DNA of 57,368 nucleotides, taken from assembly GCF_900323515.1 (NCBI RefSeq), contig NZ_OOGT01000001.1, positions 1-57,368 of the forward strand, given 5' to 3'. This document shows positions 8,447-17,973 of the stretch, piece by piece; position 1 is the first letter of the stretch, and each line of letters begins with the position of its first letter. A program made the position numbers and the translations under genes. This DNA is from Acinetobacter stercoris. Lineage in GTDB: Bacteria; Pseudomonadota; Gammaproteobacteria; Pseudomonadales; Moraxellaceae. The notes below the pieces were generated by a model. That model ran no database searches, was not told the DNA's origin, and saw only the letters and a list, made by a program, of their open reading frames with translations.

Positions 8447-10990
8447 CTATTGAACTTCATTAATCAGATTCTCAAGTGAGTCTCTTGTGGGCTGGGTTTC
8501 ACGCTTTTGCGGAGAAACAGAATTTACATTTGAATTTGCTGGAGGAGTGGCAGTGGTTGCATTTCCATCATCAGGCAAGTCATCAAAATCATTGCCTGGC
8601 TCACGAGTTTCTACTGGCGCAGGTCTATAGATCGGGCGAGCGAGTGGAGGAGATGAGCGGTAGTCATCTTGACGGGTTTCGATTTGGTGTTGACCACGTT
8701 GTTCACGTGAAACAGGTGCTTTGGCATTTTTATCAAAATGAACCCAGGAAGATGGAGTTCCTTGTAGTGATTTACCCATAAAGTTCGTCCAGATAGGTAA
8801 TGCTGCCACACCACCATATTCTCGGCGTCCTAGTGTTGTTGGCTGATCAAAACCAACCCAGGCAATAGCAACCAATTTTCCATTGAAGCCTGCAAACCAG
8901 GCATCTTTTGCATCATTGGTTGTCCCTGTTTTACCTCCAATATCATCACGACCAATTTTGAGTGCAGCACGACCTGTACCGTGGACAATTACATCATGCA
9001 GGATGTTAGACATATCAAAAGCAGATTGTGATTTCAGGATACGCGGTGCTTGTCGATATTTACTGTCAACAACAGCAACCTCTTTTTTGTTATTGTCTAC
9101 AGTTTTCTTGGTCACAAGAAATGCTTCATCATCTGGTGTAATCGCATCTTTATCATCAGTTGTATCATCCGGTTGGTTGATACAAGAAATACATGCATAT
9201 TCAGGATTTGACTCAAAAATGACTTTGCCATAAGCATCTTCAATGCGGCTTATAAAGTGAGGTTGAATACGATAACCGCCATTGGCGAAAGTGGCATAAC
9301 CTGTCGCCATTTGCACTGGCAAAACTTGAGGTGTTCCTAGAGCGATAGTGAAGTTGCGAGGAATCTGATCTTCTTGCAAACCGAAATCCATTAACAGTTG
9401 ACGTGCCCGTTCAACTCCGACGCTTTGTAACAGGCGAACAGATACGGTGTTGCGTGATAAATACAAAGCCCGACGTAAAGGGATCATCCCGAGATAACGT
9501 CCATCAGAGTTTCTGGGTGTCCATTTCCCGATAGTGATGGGACTGTCATTGACCATAGTATAAGGAGTCATTCCGCGCTCTAAAGCCAGCGCATAAATGA
9601 AGGGTTTAATGGTGGAGCCTGGCTGACGCCAACCCTGTAATGCACGGTTAAAACGGGATTGATAAAAATTATATCCGCCAACAACGGCTTCGATCGCACC
9701 ATTATTTGGATTTAAGGCAATGAGTTGTCCTTGTACTTTTGGAACCTGAACCAAAGACCATGACGTTTTGGTTTCATTGGGACGTAGACGAATAATATCC
9801 TTCACCTTAACAATCTGGGATGCTCTGCTTGGTGCACCACCAACGGCATTGGCGTTAATATATTTTCTTGCCCAAGACATTCCTGACCATGGAACAGTAA
9901 CGATAGAACCATCTTGCATTTTCGCATCAAAAGTGCTTGTTCCAACTTTTACAACTTCTGCCGGATAGGTGTTCGCATATTGCATGAATTCATTTAACGG
10001 TTTGTCATGTGCTTCCGCTCCACGCCATCCGTGTCTGCGATCATAAGCCTCTAGGCCATCTTGAACAGATTTTTCTGCATATTCCTGACGTTTGCTATCG
10101 ATAGTTGTATAAACTTTATAACCGGAATCAACTGCTTGTTCACCAAACTTTTCAACTAATTCGGAACGAACCATCTCGCCCACATAAGGGAATTTGTTGC
10201 TAAGACTACGATCAGGCATACTTAGATTTAATGGCTCAGCCACGCCTTGTTGATACTGGGTTTGATTGATATAACCCAATTGCAACATACGACCCAAAAT
10301 CCAGTTACGGCGTTCGAGCGCACGTTCTGGATTTACAACAGGGTTATATTTTGATGGCGCTTTAGGAAGTCCTGCAATCATGGCCATTTGAGCAATCGAG
10401 AGTTGATCCAGGTTTTTGTTATAGTAGATTTTGGCTGCTGCGGCGATACCGTAGGCATTTTTCCCCAGGAAAATTTTATTTACGTAGAGTGTTAAGATAT
10501 CTTCTTTTGATAAATTTTGTTCAATCTTACGTGCCAGAAAAACTTCAGTTAATTTACGTTTTAATGTACGTTCAGGGGTCAAGTAATAGTTTTTTGCTAC
10601 CTGCATGGTAATGGTTGAGCCACCTGTCTGTACATTTGATCCCGTCACACTTTCACTTAAAGCACGACCTAAGCCTTTAAAGCTAATCCCGCTATGTTCG
10701 AAAAAAGAAGAATCTTCAGCAGCGAGGAAGGCGTGGATAAAGGTTGGAGGAATTTGTTTATATTCAACAGGCACAGAAAGTTTGCCGCCATATTCAGCAA
10801 TAAGCTGATTATCTGCAGAATAAACCTGCAATGGTTTTAATAGTGGTGCTTTTTTTAATGAACTCATCTCAGGTAAAGATGGAGCAATATAGAGATACAT
10901 TCCATAAAAACCCATAGGAATTGCGACTAACACTATAATTAATAGCAAAAAAATAGGGTGAATACGGCCTGAAGATGATAGCTTTTTCAT
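8447..10990 (-). CDS. ponA: Penicillin-binding protein 1A (bifunctional glycosyltransferase/transpeptidase)
   Basis: This class A penicillin-binding protein polymerises lipid II into glycan strands and cross-links them in the periplasm. The 847-residue protein has a short cytoplasmic tail and a membrane anchor at about residues 12-33. The glycosyltransferase domain shows catalytic Glu92 in AAEDSSFF and the GGSTITMQ block. A linker/OB-like region and the transpeptidase domain follow, with STIK (nucleophile Ser459), SRNTVS (SxN) and KTGTT. The last 90 or so residues are Pro/Asn/Asp-rich and look disordered. It is divergent from pilM, an arrangement also known in Pseudomonas. The start is the ATG giving MKKLSSSG. 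Confidence 0.97.
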   Translation of the reverse strand: MKKLSSSGRIHPIFLLLIIVLVAIPMGFYGMYLYIAPSLPEMSSLKKAPLLKPLQVYSADNQLIAEYGGKLSVPVEYKQIPPTFIHAFLAAEDSSFFEHSGISFKGLGRALSESVTGSNVQTGGSTITMQVAKNYYLTPERTLKRKLTEVFLARKIEQNLSKEDILTLYVNKIFLGKNAYGIAAAAKIYYNKNLDQLSIAQMAMIAGLPKAPSKYNPVVNPERALERRNWILGRMLQLGYINQTQYQQGVAEPLNLSMPDRSLSNKFPYVGEMVRSELVEKFGEQAVDSGYKVYTTIDSKRQEYAEKSVQDGLEAYDRRHGWRGAEAHDKPLNEFMQYANTYPAEVVKVGTSTFDAKMQDGSIVTVPWSGMSWARKYINANAVGGAPSRASQIVKVKDIIRLRPNETKTSWSLVQVPKVQGQLIALNPNNGAIEAVVGGYNFYQSRFNRALQGWRQPGSTIKPFIYALALERGMTPYTMVNDSPITIGKWTPRNSDGRYLGMIPLRRALYLSRNTVSVRLLQSVGVERARQLLMDFGLQEDQIPRNFTIALGTPQVLPVQMATGYATFANGGYRIQPHFISRIEDAYGKVIFESNPEYACISCINQPDDTTDDKDAITPDDEAFLVTKKTVDNNKKEVAVVDSKYRQAPRILKSQSAFDMSNILHDVIVHGTGRAALKIGRDDIGGKTGTTNDAKDAWFAGFNGKLVAIAWVGFDQPTTLGRREYGGVAALPIWTNFMGKSLQGTPSSWVHFDKNAKAPVSREQRGQHQIETRQDDYRSSPPLARPIYRPAPVETREPGNDFDDLPDDGNATTATPPANSNVNSVSPQKRETQPTRDSLENLINEVQ

Positions 10991-11153
10991 AACAAGTAAG
11001 TTTTAATAGGAGCTAATGGCAAACTAATTATGGGTCAGTATAGCTTCTCATATCGCGGATTGTTAGATGACTTATTGTATCCGCAACAAAAAATTAAGAC
11101 CGTAACCGATTAGTTTGCATTTATTTGGGGATAAAAATAATAGGAATCGTATT

Positions 11154-12212
11154 GTGCTTAAATTATATCGTAAGCCAAATATGGGACTTCTAGGAGTAGA
11201 CATTAGTTCTACTTCCGTTAAGTTACTTGAACTCTCATTGAAAAATGGGCGTTATTGGGTTGAAAGTTATGGGTTATGCCCTCTGGCCGAAGGTAGTGTT
11301 GTTGAAAAAAATATTTTAAATACCGATGCCGTTGCTGATGCATTAGAGCGAGCGATCAACATTGCAAATCCACAATCATCCAAAGCAGCCATTGCTGTAC
11401 CCAACTCTATGGTGATGACTAAAACTATAGAAATGGATGCAGACATGACCGATGATGAGCGGGAAGTCCAGATACGTATGGATGCAGAGCAATATATTCC
11501 ATATCCACTTGATGAGGTAAGTCTGGATTTTGAGGTTACGACCGAGCCAGCAGCGCATCCAGACCGGGTTAATGTACTACTGGTTGCTACCCGAACAGAG
11601 AACATTGACAGTAGAACAGAGGTTTTAAGCTTGGCTGGTCTTAAACCTCAGGTTGTTGATGTTGAAAGTTATGCTTTAGAGAGGGCTTTGGCAATCTTTT
11701 CTGACACCTTGCCTTTAGGGGTAAACATGGTGGCAATACTGGACATCGGGCATACAATGACAACACTTTCCGTCATGCATAATGGTAAAATTATATATAC
11801 GCGTGAACAGGTTTTTGGTGGAAAGTTACTGACTCAGGATGTGCAGAATCGTTATGGGTTATCTTTTGATGAAGCTGGCCGGGCAAAAAAAATGCGCACT
11901 TTGCCTGATGATTATGAGTCGGAAGTACTGATGCCATTTTTAGAGTCCGTTGTTCAGCAAACAGCACGATCACTGCAGTTTTTCTTTTCATCTTCACAAT
12001 ATAATGAAATTGACCATATTTTATTGGCAGGTGGTAATGCCAACATTCAAGGGCTTTCAAAACTATTACAACAAAAGCTGGGTTACCGGGTAACCATTGC
12101 CAATCCATTTTTACAAATGGGTTTTTCACCGCAAATTGATTTAAAAAAGATAGAAAATGATGCGCCTTCTTTACTGGTGGCTTGCGGGTTAGCGTTAAGG
12201 GGATTTGATTAA
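11154..12212 (+). CDS. pilM: Type IV pilus inner-membrane assembly protein PilM
   Basis: PilM is a cytoplasmic actin-like ATPase-fold protein that binds the N-terminus of PilN and links the pilus alignment complex to the motor. The product has the PilM/FtsA fold signatures: LLGVDISSTSVKLLEL near the N-terminus, AILDIGHTMTTLSV in the middle and ILLAGGNANIQGL near the C-terminus. I choose GTG at 11154 (352 residues, N-terminus MLKLYRKPN) because AGGAA at 11142-11146 is well spaced and this matches the family start. The open frame can extend to a TTG at 11115. Its stop overlaps the pilN ATG by one base. First gene of pilMNOPQ. Confidence 0.95.
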   Translation: MLKLYRKPNMGLLGVDISSTSVKLLELSLKNGRYWVESYGLCPLAEGSVVEKNILNTDAVADALERAINIANPQSSKAAIAVPNSMVMTKTIEMDADMTDDEREVQIRMDAEQYIPYPLDEVSLDFEVTTEPAAHPDRVNVLLVATRTENIDSRTEVLSLAGLKPQVVDVESYALERALAIFSDTLPLGVNMVAILDIGHTMTTLSVMHNGKIIYTREQVFGGKLLTQDVQNRYGLSFDEAGRAKKMRTLPDDYESEVLMPFLESVVQQTARSLQFFFSSSQYNEIDHILLAGGNANIQGLSKLLQQKLGYRVTIANPFLQMGFSPQIDLKKIENDAPSLLVACGLALRGFD

Positions 12213-12844
12213 TGGCAAAAATAAACTTACTCCCGTGGCGTGAAGAGCTACGAGAGCAAAGAAAAAAGCAATTTATTCTTACTTGTATTGGGGTATCTGT
12301 TGTTGGTCTTTTGGTTGTTGTACTGATGTGGTTTATTAATGATTACCGTCTTCGTGATCAGGAGCAGGCCAATCAGCTGATCCAGAGCCGTAATCAGGGG
12401 CTGGATGCTGAATTAAAATCTTTAGATGGTTTGCATGAAAAACGTGATGCAATTATTGAAAGAATGAAATTGATCCAGGGCTTAGAGAGTCAACGCCCAG
12501 TTTCGGTGCGTTTATTTGATGAGCTTGCTAGAGTTACACCTGCAAATGTATACCTAACTAAATTTACCCGAACAGATAATAAATTTACGATTGAAGGAAA
12601 AGCCGAAAGTCCAAATGCAGTAGCAGACTTTATGCGGGCATTAGGGGCTTCACAGTGGTATCGCAATGTTTTTATGAGTTCATTTGTGGCATATGATGAA
12701 AGTAAAAACAAAGAAGAAAGTTCAGTTGTTCCTCGTGTTGAAGAAAAATATGGCAGCTTCATTGTTACTGCAGATTTGGGGGAAATCGCAGTGATGACAT
12801 CTGAAATGCCTGCAGCTCAACATCAGGCGGAGGTGAAAAAATGA
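12212..12844 (+). CDS. pilN: Type IV pilus assembly protein PilN
   Basis: PilN is a bitopic inner-membrane protein whose cytoplasmic N-terminus binds PilM and whose periplasmic part pairs with PilO. The 210-residue product begins with the conserved motif INLLPWREELR (the PilM-binding segment), followed by one membrane helix at about residues 24-43 and a periplasmic coiled-coil and ferredoxin-like domain. It overlaps pilM by one base and pilO by four bases, so the three are translationally coupled. Length and order match the pilMNOPQ operons of Pseudomonas and Acinetobacter. Confidence 0.95.
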   Translation: MAKINLLPWREELREQRKKQFILTCIGVSVVGLLVVVLMWFINDYRLRDQEQANQLIQSRNQGLDAELKSLDGLHEKRDAIIERMKLIQGLESQRPVSVRLFDELARVTPANVYLTKFTRTDNKFTIEGKAESPNAVADFMRALGASQWYRNVFMSSFVAYDESKNKEESSVVPRVEEKYGSFIVTADLGEIAVMTSEMPAAQHQAEVKK

Positions 12845-13539
12845 GTTCAAAAAAATTGGATAATTTAAACACCGAAGCACAAGTCAATAAAAAAGCAAAG
12901 CTGTCATTAAATCAGTTTTTCAAACAGTTTAATTCACTGGACATGAACAACTATGGTGCTTGGTCTTTTTCAGTCAAACTGACATGCTGGATTTTAATCT
13001 TTCTGTGCATTTTTTTTGTTGGTTTTCTATTGGTCATTCAGCCAAAATTAAATGATATTTCAATTGCTCAGGCACAACAAGCCAATTTGTTAAAAGAGTT
13101 TAAAGAGAAAGATTCAAAACTCAGAAATTTGCAACTCTACCAAAATCAGCTTCAGGAAATGGAAGCTAAGTTTAATCAGCAACTGCAACAGCTTCCGAAA
13201 GAAACTGAAATACCAAGTCTGGTTCAGGATATCAATGAGGCAGGTGTTCATTCTGGATTGAAGTTCAAAAATATTCGATTGGAAAATGAGGTTAAGCAAG
13301 AGATTTTCATTGAGCAGCCTATTTCCATTGAGATTACAGGTGATTACCAATCTTTTGGTGCTTTCGTTTCTGCAATTGCCGCTCTACCTCGCATTGTTAC
13401 TTTGCATGATTTTGTTATTTCTACAGCCGAGAATCCGAAGAAAAAATCTGATATTCCAGAGATTGAATATTCTGTAAAAGCAAAAACTTATCGTTACATC
13501 GGTGAACAAGAAAAGAATACAGAGGAGAAGCCTGAATGA
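12841..13539 (+). CDS. pilO: Type IV pilus assembly protein PilO
   Basis: PilO is the partner of PilN in the periplasmic alignment subcomplex of the type IV pilus. The 232-residue product has a charged cytoplasmic N-terminus, one membrane helix at about residues 48-66, a coiled-coil stretch rich in Gln, Lys and Glu (about 80-125) and a small C-terminal domain ending in the conserved ISIEITGDYQSFGAFVSAIA region. It overlaps pilN (ATGA) and pilP (ATGA). Identification rests on these features and on operon position. Confidence 0.95.
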   Translation: MSSKKLDNLNTEAQVNKKAKLSLNQFFKQFNSLDMNNYGAWSFSVKLTCWILIFLCIFFVGFLLVIQPKLNDISIAQAQQANLLKEFKEKDSKLRNLQLYQNQLQEMEAKFNQQLQQLPKETEIPSLVQDINEAGVHSGLKFKNIRLENEVKQEIFIEQPISIEITGDYQSFGAFVSAIAALPRIVTLHDFVISTAENPKKKSDIPEIEYSVKAKTYRYIGEQEKNTEEKPE

Positions 13540-14060
13540 GCTTTACAAAAGTGATTTTTATTTTTCTTCTGGGGGGATTGTTCGCAGGGTGTGATTCGAA
13601 AATCGACACTGTTAACAAAGAAATGGCAAAAATTCATGCTGAAAAACCTATGATGATAGAACCTGCACCAGAATTTGAGGTTGTGCCATCATTTAGTTAT
13701 TCAGCGGGACATTTGAGAAGCCCTTTTATTCCAAGTTCTCTAGCCAATGAACTTAAGGCAATGGAAGGTAAACGCGTTTATCCAGATTTTTCGAGACAGC
13801 CACAATCGCTTGAAAAGTATCCTTTAGAAAGTTTGAAAATGAAAGGAACCCTGAAAAATAAATCAGGTCCTGTCGTTGCACTGATTCAGGCACCTGATGG
13901 TGAAGTAGAACGTGTGAAAGTTGGAAATTATATGGGGTTAAATCAGGGGCGGATTGTGAATATTACAGCACAACGAGTTGATTTATTAGAAGTGGTTCCA
14001 GATGGTCGTGATGGTTATATTGAACGTCCTCGGACATTGGTTTTACTCAGTGTAAAATAG
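13536..14060 (+). CDS. pilP: Type IV pilus lipoprotein PilP
   Basis: PilP is an inner-membrane lipoprotein that connects the PilN-PilO heterodimer to the periplasmic domains of the secretin PilQ. The 174-residue product has a lipoprotein signal peptide with lipobox LFAGC (lipidated Cys19) and an Asp at the next position, which favours retention in the inner membrane. A flexible stretch is followed by the compact beta domain (ESLKMKGTL ... VKVGNYMG), typical of the family. Its start overlaps the pilO stop; 78 bp separate it from pilQ. Confidence 0.94.
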   Translation: MSFTKVIFIFLLGGLFAGCDSKIDTVNKEMAKIHAEKPMMIEPAPEFEVVPSFSYSAGHLRSPFIPSSLANELKAMEGKRVYPDFSRQPQSLEKYPLESLKMKGTLKNKSGPVVALIQAPDGEVERVKVGNYMGLNQGRIVNITAQRVDLLEVVPDGRDGYIERPRTLVLLSVK

Positions 14061-14138
14061 ATTTTTATTTTTAAATTATTGATTATTTTTAACAATTAGA
14101 AAACAAATTTTTGACAGTTTATTGGGGAATACGCAGTA

Positions 14139-16259
14139 ATGAATGTTCATATTCGGCAATGTATTTTGTCTGCAATCGCTATGGCAGTCATGCCAGTATC
14201 AATGGCTCAAGTCAGCATATTGAACGTAGTTCCTATGCAGATTCCAGATCAAGGAACAGAAATTCGAGTAATTTTTAATGGAATTCCTCCCGAGCCTAAA
14301 GCCTATCAATTAGATGAGCCTGCCCGACTTATTCTTGACTTTGAAAACACTCGGCAAATCATGTCGAAAAAGAATATTACACTTTCAAGCCCTGAGGCTA
14401 AATCAGTAGATATGATGGCTGATGATAAGCGAACAAGAATGACGATTAATCTAAGTCATAATCGTTCTGCTTTCACTACTCGTGTAGAGGGCAATACATT
14501 TATCCTGAAAATTAATAATTCGGCAAATGTTGTCCCCAAATTCCAGCAGAGTGCTTCTGAAAAAAGTAAGGGTATTTCAAATATTTCTTTCAAAAGAGGA
14601 AATGTTGGGGAGGGATTGGTGCTGGTTGATTTGCTTGGTACAAATACTCCTGTTGATGTACAGCAACAAGGGAGTAAGGTGCTGATCAGATTACTTGGAC
14701 ATAAAATTCCGGCACATCTGAATCGACGAATGGATGTTAATGATTTTGCAACACCTGTCCGTACCATTGATGCCTATAATGAAGGGTCAAATGGCATTAT
14801 TAGTATTCAATCAAATGAAAGCTATGAATATATGGCATTTCAGGCTGAAAATAAACTGACAGTGAGTTTGAAACGCCCAGAAGATCGTGCAACTTTGAAA
14901 AACAGGTCTGCTATTTATAGTGGCAAAAAATTATCTCTGGATTTTCAGGATATAGAAGTTCGTAGAGTGTTGCAGTTACTTGCTGACTTTACTGGTATTA
15001 ATATGGTTGCTGCTGATTCTGTTCAAGGCAATATAACTTTGAAATTGAAAGATGTACCTTGGGATCAGGCACTGGATATTATTTTAAAAACAAAAAGTCT
15101 GGATAAGCGACGTAATGGTGATGTGATTTGGATTGCACCTGTAACTGAATTGATAAAATCTGAAGCTGAGGAAGCAAAAGCAATAGAGCAAAGTATAAAG
15201 CTGGCGCCACTGCAAACCGAGTTTATTACATTGAAGTATGCAAAAGCAGCTGATATTGAGAAGTTGATCAGTAAAGAAACAAGATCAACAACCAGTAGTG
15301 AAAGTGGTAATGGTCAGAATATTACTTCTGAAACCAATGCCTCTCTTTTAAGCCCAAGAGGAAGTGTCTCAACAGATACTCGCACCAATACATTAATTTT
15401 ACATGATACAGCAGCAAAAATTGATCAGATTCGAAAAATGATTGATTTGCTGGATGTTGCTGTAAAACAGGTCATGGTTGAAGCGCGTATTGTTCGGGCA
15501 ACAACGGATTTCACCAAAGAAATGGGGGTGAAATGGGGCATACTCTCCCAAGGTATTACTAAGAATAGTGATCTGCTGGTAGGGGGGAGTGAAACAACGC
15601 TATGGGATCTTCGTGATCCTAAAAAAGATAGTGAGTCAGGGGGCTGGAAATATACAATTAGTCGCCCAGATAATCTGAATGTGGATTTAGGTGTATCAAC
15701 AACAGGGGCGAGTAAAATTGCTTTTGGTTTGATCAGCTTGTCGGATTTTATGTTGGATCTCGAGCTATCTGCCTTACAGGCTGATGGTTTTGCCGAGATT
15801 ATTTCTACTCCAAAAGTTTTGACCGCAGACAAACAAAAAGCCAAAGTTGCATCAGGTCAGGAAATACCTTATCAAACTACAACCAATTCAGGTAGTGGGT
15901 CAAGTACAGACACTTCATTTAAACAGGCATTATTGAGTTTGGATGTTACACCAAGCATTACTCCTGATGGGAAAGTACAGTTACAGCTCAACATTACCAA
16001 TGATTCAAATGGTGGAACTGCACCAAATGGTGAAATTATTTTAAATAAGAATGAAATCAACACTAATGTGTTGGTGGATAACGGTGAAACAGTGGTCTTA
16101 GGTGGAATTTTTGAACAGACGACAAAAAGCAAACAAACAAAAGTACCATTACTTGGTGATATTCCAGTGTTAGGACATTTATTTAGAAAAGATGAGAAAG
16201 TTGACAATAAAAGTGAGCTTTTGATTTTTGTCACACCGAGAATTGTTAATGACAGGTAA
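14139..16259 (+). CDS. pilQ: Type IV pilus secretin PilQ
   Basis: PilQ forms the multimeric outer-membrane gate for the type IV pilus, which in Acinetobacter also serves natural transformation and twitching. The 706-residue product has a signal peptide (probable cleavage after SMA, residue 23), two AMIN-type beta domains (about 25-110 and 145-235) that bind peptidoglycan, and an STN/N0 domain (about 265-330, FQDIEVRRVLQLLADFTG). An N1 domain follows and then the C-terminal secretin domain with the block VPLLGDIPVLGHLFR near residue 680. It is the last pil gene here. The 51-bp gap to aroK has no terminator that I can see, so read-through into aroK is likely. Confidence 0.97.
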   Translation: MNVHIRQCILSAIAMAVMPVSMAQVSILNVVPMQIPDQGTEIRVIFNGIPPEPKAYQLDEPARLILDFENTRQIMSKKNITLSSPEAKSVDMMADDKRTRMTINLSHNRSAFTTRVEGNTFILKINNSANVVPKFQQSASEKSKGISNISFKRGNVGEGLVLVDLLGTNTPVDVQQQGSKVLIRLLGHKIPAHLNRRMDVNDFATPVRTIDAYNEGSNGIISIQSNESYEYMAFQAENKLTVSLKRPEDRATLKNRSAIYSGKKLSLDFQDIEVRRVLQLLADFTGINMVAADSVQGNITLKLKDVPWDQALDIILKTKSLDKRRNGDVIWIAPVTELIKSEAEEAKAIEQSIKLAPLQTEFITLKYAKAADIEKLISKETRSTTSSESGNGQNITSETNASLLSPRGSVSTDTRTNTLILHDTAAKIDQIRKMIDLLDVAVKQVMVEARIVRATTDFTKEMGVKWGILSQGITKNSDLLVGGSETTLWDLRDPKKDSESGGWKYTISRPDNLNVDLGVSTTGASKIAFGLISLSDFMLDLELSALQADGFAEIISTPKVLTADKQKAKVASGQEIPYQTTTNSGSGSSTDTSFKQALLSLDVTPSITPDGKVQLQLNITNDSNGGTAPNGEIILNKNEINTNVLVDNGETVVLGGIFEQTTKSKQTKVPLLGDIPVLGHLFRKDEKVDNKSELLIFVTPRIVNDR

Positions 16260-16310
16260 AGCATAAATCATTAATATACTTTTAATGAAAGCAATTCAAT
16301 AGGTGACTCC

Positions 16311-16853
16311 TTGCCAAGCAAAGAGTTTGAAACCCTGCCAAATATATATTTGGTAGGGCCCATGGGAGCTGGAAAAACCACAGTTGGAAGACATTTAGCA
16401 GAACTGTTAGGGCGTGAATTTCTAGATAGCGATCATGAAATTGAGCGTAAGACAGGTGCATCTATTCCCTGGATTTTTGAAAAAGAAGGGGAACAGGGGT
16501 TTCGCTCGCGTGAAACAATCGTAATAGATGATTTAACGTCACGTAAACAGTTAGTTGTGGCAACAGGTGGTGGGGCTGTTACGCAGTCAAAAAATCGCGA
16601 ATTTCTAAAAAATCGTGGAATTGTGATTTATCTTTATACCCCTGTGGAGATCCAGTTACAACGGACTTACCGAGATAAAAATAGACCACTTCTACAGGTG
16701 GAAAATCCTGAACAAAAGCTTCAGGATTTACTTAAAATTCGCGACCCCTTATATAGAGATGTTGCACATTATATTATTGAAACAAATCAAGGTGCAGCGA
16801 GAGATCTTGCCCAGAGAATTTTTCAATTGATTATTTCGAAAGAATTATGTTGA
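16311..16853 (+). CDS. aroK: Shikimate kinase I AroK
   Basis: AroK phosphorylates shikimate to shikimate 3-phosphate with ATP in the aromatic amino acid pathway. The 180-residue product has P-loop GPMGAGKTT (residues 16-24), the substrate-binding DSDHEIE, FRSRE and ATGGGAV blocks, and the lid RNRPLL-type region (DKNRPLL). The start is a TTG: AGGTGA at 16301-16306 lies four bases upstream, and no ATG occurs in frame before the P-loop. It follows pilQ and precedes aroB by 26 bp, the order pilQ-aroK-aroB seen across gammaproteobacteria. Confidence 0.96.
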   Translation: MPSKEFETLPNIYLVGPMGAGKTTVGRHLAELLGREFLDSDHEIERKTGASIPWIFEKEGEQGFRSRETIVIDDLTSRKQLVVATGGGAVTQSKNREFLKNRGIVIYLYTPVEIQLQRTYRDKNRPLLQVENPEQKLQDLLKIRDPLYRDVAHYIIETNQGAARDLAQRIFQLIISKELC

Positions 16854-16879
16854 ACCCAGTTTTATTGGTTTAGGAAAAA

Positions 16880-17965
16880 ATGCAGACTTTATTTGTTGAA
16901 CTAGGTGAACGTCGTTATCCCATTTTCATTGGGAGTGATTTAAATCCAGCAGAATTACTTGCGCCCTATATTAAGGGCAAGCAAGTGATGATTGTGACTA
17001 ATGACACAGTTAAACCACTTTATTTAAATCATTATCTGGATGCAGTTCAATCTTTAGGCAAGTCTGTTGCTACCTGTGTTTTACCTGATGGTGAAAAATA
17101 CAAAAACATTCAACATTTAAATTTGATTTTTGATGCTTTGCTCGAAGCTGGGTTTAATAGAGATTGCACTGTCTTGGCTTTAGGTGGTGGTGTCATTGGT
17201 GATATGGCAGGTTTTGCATCTGCCTGTTTCCAGCGTGGCGTGTATTTTATCCAGATTCCAACAACACTCTTGTCTCAAGTTGATTCCAGTGTTGGTGGAA
17301 AAACAGGTATTAACCATCCGCTTGGTAAAAATATGATTGGGGCATTTAAACAGCCAGAAGTGGTGATGGCTGATATGTCCCAACTTAAAACACTCCCAGA
17401 GAGAGAGCTTTCTGCTGGTCTTGCTGAAGTCATTAAGTATGCATTTTTAGGTGATGTGGAGTTTTTGCATTGGCTTGAACAAAATATGGATGGTCTGGTT
17501 GCCCGTGATCCATTGTTACTGGCGGAAGCAGTTTATCGGTCTTGTGCCCATAAAGCACGCATTGTAGCAAATGATGAGAAAGAACAGGGTGAGCGTGCCT
17601 TGCTTAATCTGGGACACACATTTGGTCATGCTATTGAATCTTACATGGGGTACGGTGTTTGGTTACATGGTGAAGCTGTAGCAACGGGTATGGTGATGGC
17701 TGCTGATTTGTCTCATCGAATGGGATGGATTTCAGCGGAGGATTTGGAGCGTACAAAAAAAATCTTACAACGAGCACATTTACCTGTAGCATGTCCGAAA
17801 ATTCCAATAGATGAATTTTTGGCATATATGTCACACGATAAAAAAGTGTTAAATGGTCAGCTACGTCTTGTTTTACTAAAAAAGCTAGGACAAGCGATTA
17901 TTACAAAAGACTTCGATATCGAATTAATGAAACAAGCTATTTTAGCTAATCAATTGAGTGCATAG
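16880..17965 (+). CDS. aroB: 3-Dehydroquinate synthase AroB
   Basis: AroB converts DAHP to 3-dehydroquinate, the second step of the shikimate pathway, using NAD and a divalent metal. The 361-residue length matches E. coli AroB (362). Visible family blocks are the NAD-binding [14 protein letters not shown], the active-site [12 protein letters not shown], the metal-ligand Glu in GLAEVIKYA, and the histidines in [12 protein letters not shown] and [10 protein letters not shown]. It lies between aroK and a SPOR-domain gene, 8 bp upstream of the latter. Identification is firm. Confidence 0.98.
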   Translation: MQTLFVELGERRYPIFIGSDLNPAELLAPYIKGKQVMIVTNDTVKPLYLNHYLDAVQSLGKSVATCVLPDGEKYKNIQHLNLIFDALLEAGFNRDCTVLALGGGVIGDMAGFASACFQRGVYFIQIPTTLLSQVDSSVGGKTGINHPLGKNMIGAFKQPEVVMADMSQLKTLPERELSAGLAEVIKYAFLGDVEFLHWLEQNMDGLVARDPLLLAEAVYRSCAHKARIVANDEKEQGERALLNLGHTFGHAIESYMGYGVWLHGEAVATGMVMAADLSHRMGWISAEDLERTKKILQRAHLPVACPKIPIDEFLAYMSHDKKVLNGQLRLVLLKKLGQAIITKDFDIELMKQAILANQLSA

Positions 17966-17973
17966 GTAAAATC